From assembly GCA_041179125.1 (NCBI GenBank), contig JBEGTZ010000141.1, positions 1 to 17,199 of the forward strand: DNA of 17,199 bases, written 5' to 3'. A program made the position numbers and the translations under genes. This document shows positions 1 to 5,748 of the stretch, one piece after another. The notes beneath the pieces were generated by a model, which saw only the letters and a list, made by a program, of their open reading frames with translations, was not told where the DNA came from and made no database searches. This DNA is from CAMCXE01 sp041179125 (GTDB lineage Bacteria > Pseudomonadota > Gammaproteobacteria > Pseudomonadales > Cellvibrionaceae). How positions within the stretch are numbered: position 1 is the first letter of the stretch; each line of letters opens with the position of its first letter.

Positions 1-1
1 T

Positions 2-62
2 GGGGGGTTGGTTTTTTGGGGTTATCGGGGGGACTGTGGTGGTGGGGATGGGGGTGGTGGGG
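2..62 (+). other. G-rich run, potential G-quadruplex
   Basis: The first 62 bases of the plus strand are almost only G and T. They hold runs of six, four, six, four, five and four consecutive Gs separated by short linkers, which fits the usual intramolecular G-quadruplex pattern (four runs of three or more Gs) several times over. I see no convincing coding signal here, but the stretch touches the window edge, so it could be the end of a low-complexity gene or an intergenic tract. The compositional anomaly is certain; its function is unknown. Confidence 0.55.
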
Positions 63-70
63 ATTAAACC

Positions 71-229
71 TAGAAACCTCAGTTGAATCACCCATGCCTG
101 CGCAACCCCTTGGCCCATCTAGCAAAAGTTAAAAACTTCGAACAACCAATAGGTTGTCCTTCATTTTTAACTTTCACTATCCGCTACCCGTGGCTTACCC
201 AGATTTTGGGCGCTCAACTGAGGTTTCTA
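71..229. repeat. Composite nested inverted repeat (159 bp, possible MITE-like element)
   Basis: The outer arms are a perfect 16-bp inverted repeat: TAGAAACCTCAGTTGA at 71-86 and its exact reverse complement at 214-229. Nested inside is a second hairpin with arms 125-147 and 152-174. Its outer 11 bp are perfect (AAAGTTAAAAA against TTTTTAACTTT), as are the innermost six (CAACC and neighbours), around the 4-nt loop AATA. The sequence between the two hairpins does not pair. The block contains no ORF. The geometry suits a non-autonomous mobile element or a structured intergenic repeat. The flanks TTAAACC (64-70) and TTAAGCC (232-238) are similar but are not a clean target duplication. The repeat itself is certain; its class is not. 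Confidence 0.7.
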
Positions 230-266
230 AGTTAAGCCGTGTGATTTTCAAATCCAAAATAAAACA

Positions 267-536
267 TCAAACATAAATATCAACCACAGGCACCGATGAG
301 GCCATATTCGCCACGGCTTGGAATAACCCAGCGCCGGTACGCACGGGACTAACTGGCGGGCTGTAGCTGCGGTTTTTGCTTTGGGCGGCGGCGGGTTCCA
401 GCACTTCAAATTCACTTTGCGATTTAGCCACCGCATCAAAGGTACGCCCCGGCGCAGGCGCACTGCGCCCCACCGCCTGGGCATTTGGGGCGCGGTAGAA
501 GCCTTTGGCTTGTAGTTGTTCGGCGGATAACTTCAT
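267..536 (-). CDS. Small hypothetical protein (89 aa)
   Basis: I do not recognise this protein. The 89-residue product starts MKLSAEQLQAKGFYRAP and ends VPVVDIYV. It has no signal peptide, membrane segment, cysteine motif or repeat. It looks soluble, with an Ala/Pro/Ser-rich middle. Codons favour GCC, GCG, GTG and CGC in the style of the neighbouring genes, which supports real coding over a chance frame. No good Shine-Dalgarno sequence precedes the ATG, because the leader just upstream is C-rich. It is transcribed divergently from the riboswitch-thiD unit and ends about 40 bp from the composite inverted repeat. An overlapping 78-aa frame on the same strand (248-484) has less natural composition and was left out. 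Existence of the gene is moderately likely; function is unknown. Confidence 0.5.
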   Translation of the reverse strand: MKLSAEQLQAKGFYRAPNAQAVGRSAPAPGRTFDAVAKSQSEFEVLEPAAAQSKNRSYSPPVSPVRTGAGLFQAVANMASSVPVVDIYV

Positions 537-550
537 GTGGGGGCGTGTTT

Positions 551-578
551 GGGCAAAACCACAGTATAGGTTTTACCC
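551..578 (-). promoter_or_regulatory. Leader hairpin / -10-like element upstream of the small ORF
   Basis: Read on the minus strand, GGGTAAAACC and GGTTTTGCCC can form a 10-bp stem with one G-U wobble and an 8-nt loop, 14 nt upstream of the small gene's ATG. On the plus strand the same position is a C/A mismatch, so the structure fits minus-strand RNA better. The loop also contains TATACT (568-563), a good -10 hexamer with only a poor -35 (TTCCAA, 591-586) 17 nt away. If that is the promoter, most of the stem would not be transcribed. The two readings are mutually exclusive. Confidence 0.3.
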
Positions 579-655
579 AGTTCATTTGGAAATACTACCA
601 GCCACTCACCCTTTGGATGCGGTTCACAGCTCTGCCTTCATCGCCAGCACTTGGC

Positions 656-684
656 TTTACCTTGGAGGGCTAACTCACTAGACT
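656..684 (+). promoter_or_regulatory. Candidate sigma70 promoter for the riboswitch-thiD unit
   Basis: TTTACC (656-661) and TAGACT (679-684) are separated by 17 bp, each matching the sigma70 consensus at four of six positions. The predicted start, about 691, falls at the 5' edge of the TPP aptamer, as expected for a riboswitch leader. The hexamers are weak, and support rests mainly on spacing and placement. Confidence 0.35.
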
Positions 685-690
685 GGCGCA

Positions 691-785
691 GTCTTGTCGG
701 GGTGCTAAAACCTATTTTTTATAGGGTAAGCTGAGAAAAACCCGCAAACCTGATCCGGGTAATACCGGCGTAGGGAACGAGGCGC
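691..785 (+). ncRNA. TPP (THI-box) riboswitch
   Basis: The conserved thiamine pyrophosphate aptamer elements appear in order. GGGGTGC (699-705) is followed by a P3-type hairpin, CCTAT/ATAGG (711-715/721-725). The invariant CTGAGA (731-736) comes next, then ACCC (740-743), AACCTGAT (747-754), the GTAATACCGGCG segment (759-770) and TAGGGAA (771-777). CTTGT (693-697) and ACGAG (777-781) can close P1 with one G-U pair. It lies about 70 nt upstream of thiD-thiC, whose pathway makes TPP, so feedback repression of this unit is the expected role. The aptamer is clear; how it signals to expression is less so, as described in the next entry. Confidence 0.95.
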
Positions 786-829
786 ATCTGTACAGGTTTT
801 CCTGCCCTCCTGTTTTTGCGTCGCGCTTC
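779..829 (+). terminator. Putative expression platform of the TPP riboswitch
   Basis: Just after the aptamer, ACAGG (792-796) can pair with CCTGT (809-813). The stem is followed by a T run (813-817), resembling a weak intrinsic terminator with a 5-bp stem. GAGGCGC (779-785) can also pair with GCGCTTC (823-829), again over seven positions with one G-U. The left arm of that pairing overlaps the 3' strand of aptamer P1 (777-781), so TPP-stabilised P1 and this stem would compete. No Shine-Dalgarno sequence lies in either arm, so transcriptional rather than direct translational control seems more likely. This is inference from pairing alone; no folding calculation was run. Confidence 0.35.
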
Positions 830-852
830 AGAATTCATCTTTTGGTAAGCCG

Positions 853-1695
853 ATGTCCTATTCTCCTCCCAGCAAATTAGTCGTCACCATCGCGGGCAGC
901 GATTGCTCCGGCGGTGCGGGTATTCAGGCGGATTTAAAAACTTTTGGCGTGTTTGGGGTGTTCGGTGCGAGTGTGATTACCGCCGTGACGGCGCAGAACA
1001 GCCAGCGGTTTTACCAGGCCAATGTGCTCTCGCCTGAGCATTTTTATTCCCAGTGGCAGGCGGTGTTGGAAGGTGCGCCGATTGCGGCGATTAAACTTGG
1101 CATGTTGGGCAACGCGGCTATGGCCAATGCGGTGGCCGATGCTTTAGGCCGCTTCCAGCAGGAATTCCCCGCCACACCAATCATTATCGACCCGGTGTTA
1201 AAAGCCTCCAGCGGCGGTGATTTAAGTGGTGAAGCAACCGCTGCGGTCTATAAAGAACGTTTAATTCCCTTGGCCCACCTGTTTACACCCAACATCCCCG
1301 AAGCCGCCAGGTTGTTAGGCGAAAGCGAAGCCTGTGATTTAAACACCGTTGAACAACAAGCCGCCGCGCTAAAACAACTCGGCGCCCGTGCGGTGCTGTT
1401 AAAAGGCGGGCACTTGGAATCCCCCTTGCCGCACGAACAAACTCTGGCCTGTGATGTGTTGGTGGATGATTTAGGCTGTTACCGTTTCACCGCTGCGCGC
1501 ATCAAAACAATACACAGCCACGGCGGCGGTTGTACTTTAGCCAGTGCCATTGCGGCGGGGTTAGCCCAGGGTTTAAACCTGCGCCAAGCCATTGCGGCCG
1601 CCAAAACTTTTATTGCAGGTGCTTTAGCTCAAAGCGCCCGTTTACAACTGGCCCCATCAAACGGGCCGATCCATCATTTTTACTCCTATTGGTAA
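853..1695 (+). CDS. thiD: Hydroxymethylpyrimidine (phosphate) kinase ThiD
   Basis: ThiD phosphorylates hydroxymethylpyrimidine and its monophosphate to HMP-PP in the cytoplasm, for coupling to the thiazole by ThiE. The 280-residue product shows the ribokinase-like fold signature of the family. AGSDCSGGAGIQAD (14-27) binds the pyrimidine and is followed by the TAVTAQNS region (43-50). DPV lies at 113-115, LLKGGH at 182-187, and the C-terminal anion-hole/catalytic segment at 222-232. That last segment reads SHGGGCTLASA where family members commonly have HGTGC. The catalytic-type Cys227 is kept, but the Thr before the second Gly is Gly225. ThiD stands alone, with no ThiE fusion, and length is normal. 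The ATG at 853 is preceded by TTGGTAAGCC, a weak ribosome-binding context. thiC follows 5 nt after the stop, so the two are surely co-transcribed under the riboswitch. Confidence 0.93.
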   Translation: MSYSPPSKLVVTIAGSDCSGGAGIQADLKTFGVFGVFGASVITAVTAQNSQRFYQANVLSPEHFYSQWQAVLEGAPIAAIKLGMLGNAAMANAVADALGRFQQEFPATPIIIDPVLKASSGGDLSGEATAAVYKERLIPLAHLFTPNIPEAARLLGESEACDLNTVEQQAAALKQLGARAVLLKGGHLESPLPHEQTLACDVLVDDLGCYRFTAARIKTIHSHGGGCTLASAIAAGLAQGLNLRQAIAAAKTFIAGALAQSARLQLAPSNGPIHHFYSYW

Positions 1696-1700
1696 GCCCC

Positions 1701-3605
1701 ATGTCCTACACCCCAGACACTCAGTTTGTAAGCCAAAACGCCAAAGTCGATGAAGGTTCTGTGAAGCCTTTTCCGCGTTCGCAAAAAATTTATGTCACCG
1801 GCAGCCGCCCGGACATCCGGGTGCCTATGCGGGAGATCAGCCTGTTTGATACCCCTACGGACATGGGCGGCGAGCAAAACCCGCCGGTGCGGGTGTACGA
1901 CACCTCCGGCCCCTACAGCGACCCGAGCATCACCATCGAGCTGCGCCGGGGCCTGCCGGATATTCGCAGCCAGTGGATTTTAGACCGCGCCGATACTGAA
2001 ATTCTGGCCGGTTCCAGCTCTGCGTTTACCCGCCAGCGCTTGGACGATGCCGCCTTGCAACAACTGCGTTTTGAACACCTGCGCGCACCGCGCCAAGCCA
2101 AAAGCGGCATGAATGTGAGCCAAATGCACTACGCCAAAAAAGGCATCATCACGCCAGAGATGGAATACATCGCCATCCGCGAAAACATGAGCCTACAACA
2201 GGCTAAAGAGCAGGGCGTGTTATCGCAACAACACGCGGGCATGAGCTTCGGCGCTAACATCCCCAAAGAAATTACCCCCGAATTTGTACGCCAGGAAGTG
2301 GCCTTAGGCCGCGCCATTATCCCCGCGAACATCAACCACGTTGAGCTGGAGCCGATGATCATTGGCCGCAATTTTTTGGTGAAGATTAACGGCAATATCG
2401 GCAATTCGGCGGTAACGTCTTCCATTGAAGAAGAAGTAGCCAAACTCACCTGGGGCATCCGCTGGGGTGCCGACACCATCATGGACTTGTCCACCGGCAA
2501 GAACATTCACGAAACCCGTGAGTGGATTATCCGCAATTCACCGGTTCCCATCGGCACTGTGCCCATCTACCAAGCCCTGGAAAAAGTCGGCGGCGTGGCG
2601 GAAGACCTCACCTGGGAAATTTTCCGTGACACCCTCATCGAGCAGGCCGAACAAGGGGTGGATTACTTCACCATTCACGCCGGTGTGCTGCTGCGCTACG
2701 TGCCCCTCACCGCCAAGCGCACCACCGGCATCGTCAGCCGGGGCGGCTCCATCATGGCCAAATGGTGTCTCGCCCACCACAAAGAAAACTTCCTCTACAC
2801 CCACTTTGACGACATCTGCCAGATCATGAAGGCCTACGACGTGTCCTTCTCGCTGGGCGACGGTTTGCGCCCCGGCTCCATTGCCGACGCCAACGACGCG
2901 GCACAATTTGGCGAGCTGGAAACCTTAGGCGAGCTGACCCAAATCGCCTGGCAGCACGATGTGCAAACCATGATCGAAGGCCCCGGCCACGTACCCATGC
3001 ACATGATCAAAGAAAACATGGATAAACAATTAGAAGTCTGCAAAGAAGCGCCGTTCTACACCCTCGGCCCTTTGACCACCGATATTGCGCCGGGCTACGA
3101 CCACATCACCTCCGGCATAGGCGCGGCCATGATCGGCTGGTTTGGCTGTGCCATGCTCTGTTATGTAACCCCCAAAGAACACCTGGGTTTGCCGAATAAA
3201 GACGACGTAAAAGAAGGCATCATCACCTACAAAATCGCCGCCCACGCCGCCGACCTCGCCAAAGGCCATCCCGGCGCTCAACTGCGCGATAACGCCCTAT
3301 CCAAAGCGCGCTTTGAATTCCGCTGGGAAGACCAATTTAACCTGGGGTTAGACCCAGACACAGCGCGCTCCTACCACGATGAAACCCTGCCGAAGGACTC
3401 CGCCAAAGTTGCGCATTTTTGCTCCATGTGTGGGCCTAAGTTTTGCTCCATGAAAATCACCCAAGACGTGCGCGACTACGCCGCAAGCCTCGGCCAAAAT
3501 GTTGGCAGCGAAGAAACCATTCGCCTGTTAGATGTAGAAGCCGAAATGAAAGCCAAAGCCGATGAATTCCGCGCCCAAGGCTCTGAAATTTACACACGAG
3601 TTTGA
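1701..3605 (+). CDS. thiC: Phosphomethylpyrimidine synthase ThiC
   Basis: ThiC is a radical SAM enzyme that rearranges aminoimidazole ribotide into HMP phosphate, the first committed step of the pyrimidine half of thiamine. The product has 634 residues, close to the 631 of E. coli. The non-canonical cluster motif CX2CX4C is at its C-terminus (Cys574, Cys577, Cys582; CSMCGPKFC). The highly conserved core is intact, including SRGGSIMAKW, EGPGHVPMHM and GPLTTDIAPGYDHITSGIG. An upstream in-frame ATG exists inside thiD at 1530, but homology begins at MSYTPDTQF, so 1701 is chosen. Third positions are rich in C, unlike the more A/T-ending dnaE, as expected for an abundant slow enzyme. It follows thiD by 5 nt and precedes nudF by one base, under the TPP riboswitch. 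Confidence 0.98.
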   Translation: MSYTPDTQFVSQNAKVDEGSVKPFPRSQKIYVTGSRPDIRVPMREISLFDTPTDMGGEQNPPVRVYDTSGPYSDPSITIELRRGLPDIRSQWILDRADTEILAGSSSAFTRQRLDDAALQQLRFEHLRAPRQAKSGMNVSQMHYAKKGIITPEMEYIAIRENMSLQQAKEQGVLSQQHAGMSFGANIPKEITPEFVRQEVALGRAIIPANINHVELEPMIIGRNFLVKINGNIGNSAVTSSIEEEVAKLTWGIRWGADTIMDLSTGKNIHETREWIIRNSPVPIGTVPIYQALEKVGGVAEDLTWEIFRDTLIEQAEQGVDYFTIHAGVLLRYVPLTAKRTTGIVSRGGSIMAKWCLAHHKENFLYTHFDDICQIMKAYDVSFSLGDGLRPGSIADANDAAQFGELETLGELTQIAWQHDVQTMIEGPGHVPMHMIKENMDKQLEVCKEAPFYTLGPLTTDIAPGYDHITSGIGAAMIGWFGCAMLCYVTPKEHLGLPNKDDVKEGIITYKIAAHAADLAKGHPGAQLRDNALSKARFEFRWEDQFNLGLDPDTARSYHDETLPKDSAKVAHFCSMCGPKFCSMKITQDVRDYAASLGQNVGSEETIRLLDVEAEMKAKADEFRAQGSEIYTRV

Positions 3606-3606
3606 T

Positions 3607-4224
3607 ATGACGTTTAAAGCCCAATTTACCCAAAGCGATGTGGAACTGGTCAGCGAAGAGCCTATTTTTAACGGCTTTTTCACCCTCAACAAACAGCGCT
3701 ACCGCCACCGCCGCTTTAACGGCGGCTGGAGCAGTGAGTTCGAACGGGAAATGCTGCTCAAACGGGATGCCGCCGCCGCCGTGCTCTACGACCCAAAAAA
3801 CGACCTCATCGGCCTGATCGAACAATTCCGCGCAGGCACTATGGCCTCGGAACACGGGCCTTGGTGTTTGGAAGTGGTGGCCGGCATGACCGAGCCGGAT
3901 GAGTGCATCGAAGACCTCATGCAGCGGGAAATTGAAGAAGAAGCGGGCATCACCCAGGCCACACTCATCCCCATCACCAACTATTACTCCACCCCCGGTG
4001 CCAGCAACGAAAAAATCCACCTATTTTGTGCGCTGGTGGATTTAACCACAGCGGGCGGGGTTCACGGCTTGGAAGAGGAGCATGAGGATATTCTTTTTAG
4101 TGTGCATCCAGCGGAGCAAGTCTTCGCTGCTATGCTCAACAGTAGAATGAACAACGCCGCAACCCTAATTGCTCTGTTATGGTTGCAGCTCAACCGCCCC
4201 AACCTGAGAACAGGAAGCCCCTGA
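3607..4224 (+). CDS. nudF: ADP-ribose pyrophosphatase NudF (Nudix)
   Basis: This Nudix hydrolase is expected to split ADP-ribose into AMP and ribose 5-phosphate. The 205-residue protein carries a complete Nudix box at 93-115, fitting GX5EX7REUXEEXGU: Gly93, Glu99, Arg107-Glu108, Glu111-Glu112 and Gly114. It also has the N-terminal region (RFNGGWS, EREMLLKRDAAAAVLYD) and the EQFRAGTM segment typical of the NudF subfamily. The in-frame ATG at 3562 lies within thiC; the ATG at 3607, one base after the thiC stop, gives the family's usual length. It is followed by the DUF1249 gene (1-nt overlap) and cpdA, the gene order known from E. coli nudF-yqiB-cpdA. What is unusual is that the cluster sits directly behind a TPP-regulated thiC. 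Confidence 0.95.
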   Translation: MTFKAQFTQSDVELVSEEPIFNGFFTLNKQRYRHRRFNGGWSSEFEREMLLKRDAAAAVLYDPKNDLIGLIEQFRAGTMASEHGPWCLEVVAGMTEPDECIEDLMQREIEEEAGITQATLIPITNYYSTPGASNEKIHLFCALVDLTTAGGVHGLEEEHEDILFSVHPAEQVFAAMLNSRMNNAATLIALLWLQLNRPNLRTGSP

Positions 4225-4703
4225 TGACAGCGGTAACACACTGGGCCTTAGGCCATCGCTTCAACCCGGTGAACCTTAAGGATCACCACGCCCAGTGTGA
4301 ACTCAACTTCCACCGCTTTTTACACCTGTTGCCGGGCTACCGGGATGGGCAAAATGTTTGGTCTTATTTCCTCGGTAGCAATCAGCAACACAAAATCAAT
4401 ATTCGTATGCTTGAATCTGCCCCTTACACCTCAACCCTGGAAGTTCGCCAACAGCAAACCGGTGGCGAGGTGTTTAGCCAGGGTACTTGGCGCATTCGTA
4501 TGTACCACGATGTTGAAATGGCCGAAGTAGTAGGCTGGGACAGGCACCAGCATTGGCACGCACAGTACGAATACCCAAACCCCAAGATGTACCAACCCGA
4601 TGAAAAGCTAGCCTTAAATCGGTTTTTAGGTGAATGGTTAGAACATTGTCGCAAACAGGGTATTTGCCCTGAAGATATTGTGATCAAATTCACAAACATG
4701 TGA
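4224..4703 (+). CDS. DUF1249 family protein (YqiB-like)
   Basis: The 159-residue protein resembles E. coli YqiB (DUF1249), whose function is not established. The recognisable parts are CELNFHRFLHLLP (25-37), the RMYHDVEMAEV segment (92-102), and QYEYPNPKMYQPDEKLALNRFL followed by GEWLEHC towards the C-terminus. No membrane segment or catalytic motif is visible. The start chosen is the ATG at 4224, overlapping the nudF TGA by one base and preceded by a good AGGAAG ribosome-binding site about 7 nt upstream. A longer in-frame start at 4179 would lie inside nudF and lacks such a site. Its fixed place between nudF and cpdA is the strongest hint that its role is linked to theirs. Confidence 0.9.
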   Translation: MTAVTHWALGHRFNPVNLKDHHAQCELNFHRFLHLLPGYRDGQNVWSYFLGSNQQHKINIRMLESAPYTSTLEVRQQQTGGEVFSQGTWRIRMYHDVEMAEVVGWDRHQHWHAQYEYPNPKMYQPDEKLALNRFLGEWLEHCRKQGICPEDIVIKFTNM

Positions 4704-4726
4704 GCAGTCCATTAGCGAAGCGGCTA

Positions 4727-4755
4727 TTTACCTGCACACTTACAACAACTAGACC
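4727..4755 (+). promoter_or_regulatory. Weak promoter-like pair upstream of cpdA
   Basis: The 72-nt gap before cpdA contains TTTACC (4727-4732), 17 bp, then TAGACC (4750-4755). This is the same -35 hexamer and spacing, and nearly the same -10, as the candidate promoter before the TPP riboswitch. The -10 is poor. A small hairpin, CTAGA/TCTAG (4749-4753/4761-4765), overlaps it, just before the GGCAGG ribosome-binding site of cpdA. No terminator separates DUF1249 from cpdA, so cpdA may be read both from upstream and from here. Confidence 0.2.
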
Positions 4756-4775
4756 CCGTATCTAGGCAGGCAACG

Positions 4776-5591
4776 ATGGAGAGAGTCGTTAGATTGAACA
4801 CCAAGCCCTTGCGATTATTACAGCTGACCGATCCTCACCTCGGCGCGCTGTCCAGCGAGACACTCATTGGTCTAAATACCGAAGAGAGCCTTCTGGACGT
4901 GTTAACCCGCGTTCGTGACAGCGGCATTCGCTACGATCTCATCATCGCCACCGGGGACATCTCCAACGACGGTACCCCGGCCTCTTACCAGCGTTTTCTC
5001 GACCGAGTTGGGGAATATATCCCCAATGTGCCCTTAGCCTGGTTGCCCGGCAACCACGACAACCCCAAAAACATGGCGCAATTTCCCCACCAGCAGGTGT
5101 GGACAGAAGATTTCAGCATGGGGCAATGGCAGTTTTTGTTGCTCAACTCGCGCATTCCCTTTGAAGAGGGCGGTGAGCTGTCACCCGGCGAACTGGCACG
5201 TTTAGAGCGCGCCCTCACGCTGCGCCCAGAGCGCAACACGCTCGTGTTATTACACCACCAGCCCGTACCCGTAGGCTCCGCCTGGATCGACCAATACGTT
5301 GTGAAAAACGCCAGCGCTTTGTTCAGCCTGTTAGACCGCTTCCCCAATGTAAAAGGCATGAGCTGGGGCCATGTACACCAAGCGTATGAATCCAACCGGG
5401 GCGCCCTGAAATTATTCGCCAGCCCCTCCACCTGCGTGCAGTTCAGCCCGAATTCAGCGCAATTTCAAGTAGACCACCTCATGCCCGGCTGCCGCAGTTA
5501 CCTGTTGTGGCCGGATGGCCGTATTAAATCTGAAGTGCTGCGCGCGCAAGACCGTATTTACTGCATTGACTACAGTTCAACGGGTTATTAA
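4776..5591 (+). CDS. cpdA: 3',5'-cyclic AMP phosphodiesterase CpdA
   Basis: CpdA hydrolyses cAMP to AMP and so lowers CRP-cAMP signalling. The 271-residue product (E. coli has 275) has all the binuclear-metal ligands of class III phosphodiesterases in order: Asp19 and His21 (TDPHLG), Asp61 (TGDISNDG), Asn93-His94 (GNHDN), His160 or His161 (LLHHQPVP), and His199/His201 (WGHVHQ). The C-terminal TCVQFSPNSAQFQVDH region also matches the family. The ATG at 4776 has an AGGCAGG ribosome-binding site at good spacing. It is the last gene of the rightward unit and is followed by a strong palindrome before the convergent operon. A ligand switch for thiamine far upstream and cAMP turnover at the end is an unusual combination. 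Confidence 0.95.
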   Translation: MERVVRLNTKPLRLLQLTDPHLGALSSETLIGLNTEESLLDVLTRVRDSGIRYDLIIATGDISNDGTPASYQRFLDRVGEYIPNVPLAWLPGNHDNPKNMAQFPHQQVWTEDFSMGQWQFLLLNSRIPFEEGGELSPGELARLERALTLRPERNTLVLLHHQPVPVGSAWIDQYVVKNASALFSLLDRFPNVKGMSWGHVHQAYESNRGALKLFASPSTCVQFSPNSAQFQVDHLMPGCRSYLLWPDGRIKSEVLRAQDRIYCIDYSSTGY

Positions 5592-5594
5592 CTG

Positions 5595-5631
5595 GGGTTT
5601 TCCTGGGTTTTCCGGGCGCACTCGTTGCGCC
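5595..5631. repeat. Short tandem repeat and small hairpin after cpdA
   Basis: Immediately after the cpdA stop lies a tandem GGGTTTTCCT / GGGTTTTCC(G) (5595-5604, 5605-5614). A 6-bp stem follows, GGCGCA/TGCGCC (5615-5620/5626-5631), with a 5-nt loop and no T run. No function is evident; it may contribute to 3'-end formation. Confidence 0.4.
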
Positions 5632-5692
5632 TCATCAAGCCGCCTACCAAGTTGTGATGAATCTCTGGGTGCAAAATCTTGGGGCGCATAAA

Positions 5693-5724
5693 TCTTAAGG
5701 GCGCGATGAATCGCGCCCTTAAGA
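5693..5724. terminator. Palindromic, probably bidirectional terminator
   Basis: TCTTAAGGGCGCGAT (5693-5707) and its exact reverse complement (5710-5724) are separated by two bases, giving a 15-bp palindromic stem. In RNA the innermost pairs would open into a small loop. It lies between two convergent genes, 101 bp after the cpdA stop and 24 bp from the stop of the leftward phosphatase gene. Only short T-rich stretches follow on either strand (TATTT on plus, TTTA on minus), so intrinsic termination may be imperfect. A shared bidirectional terminator is the best reading. Confidence 0.7.
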
Positions 5725-5748
5725 GTATTTCGTGCAAAGCGCGTTAAA

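Noticed and set aside
63..237. attC-like integron recombination site
   Set aside because: GTTAAGC (231-237) fits the GTTRRRY core, but the partner ATTAAAC (63-69) breaks RYYYAAC. The span is about 175 bp, longer than usual, the arms lack the expected unpaired bases, and no integrase or cassette array is visible.
485..673. 62-aa plus-strand frame before the riboswitch
   Set aside because: It starts inside the small minus-strand gene, has an Arg/Trp-rich, unlikely composition, and runs into the candidate promoter region.
1530..1700. N-terminal extension of ThiC
   Set aside because: The frame is open from 1530, but this part overlaps thiD and has no ThiC homology; the ATG at 1701 gives the normal length.
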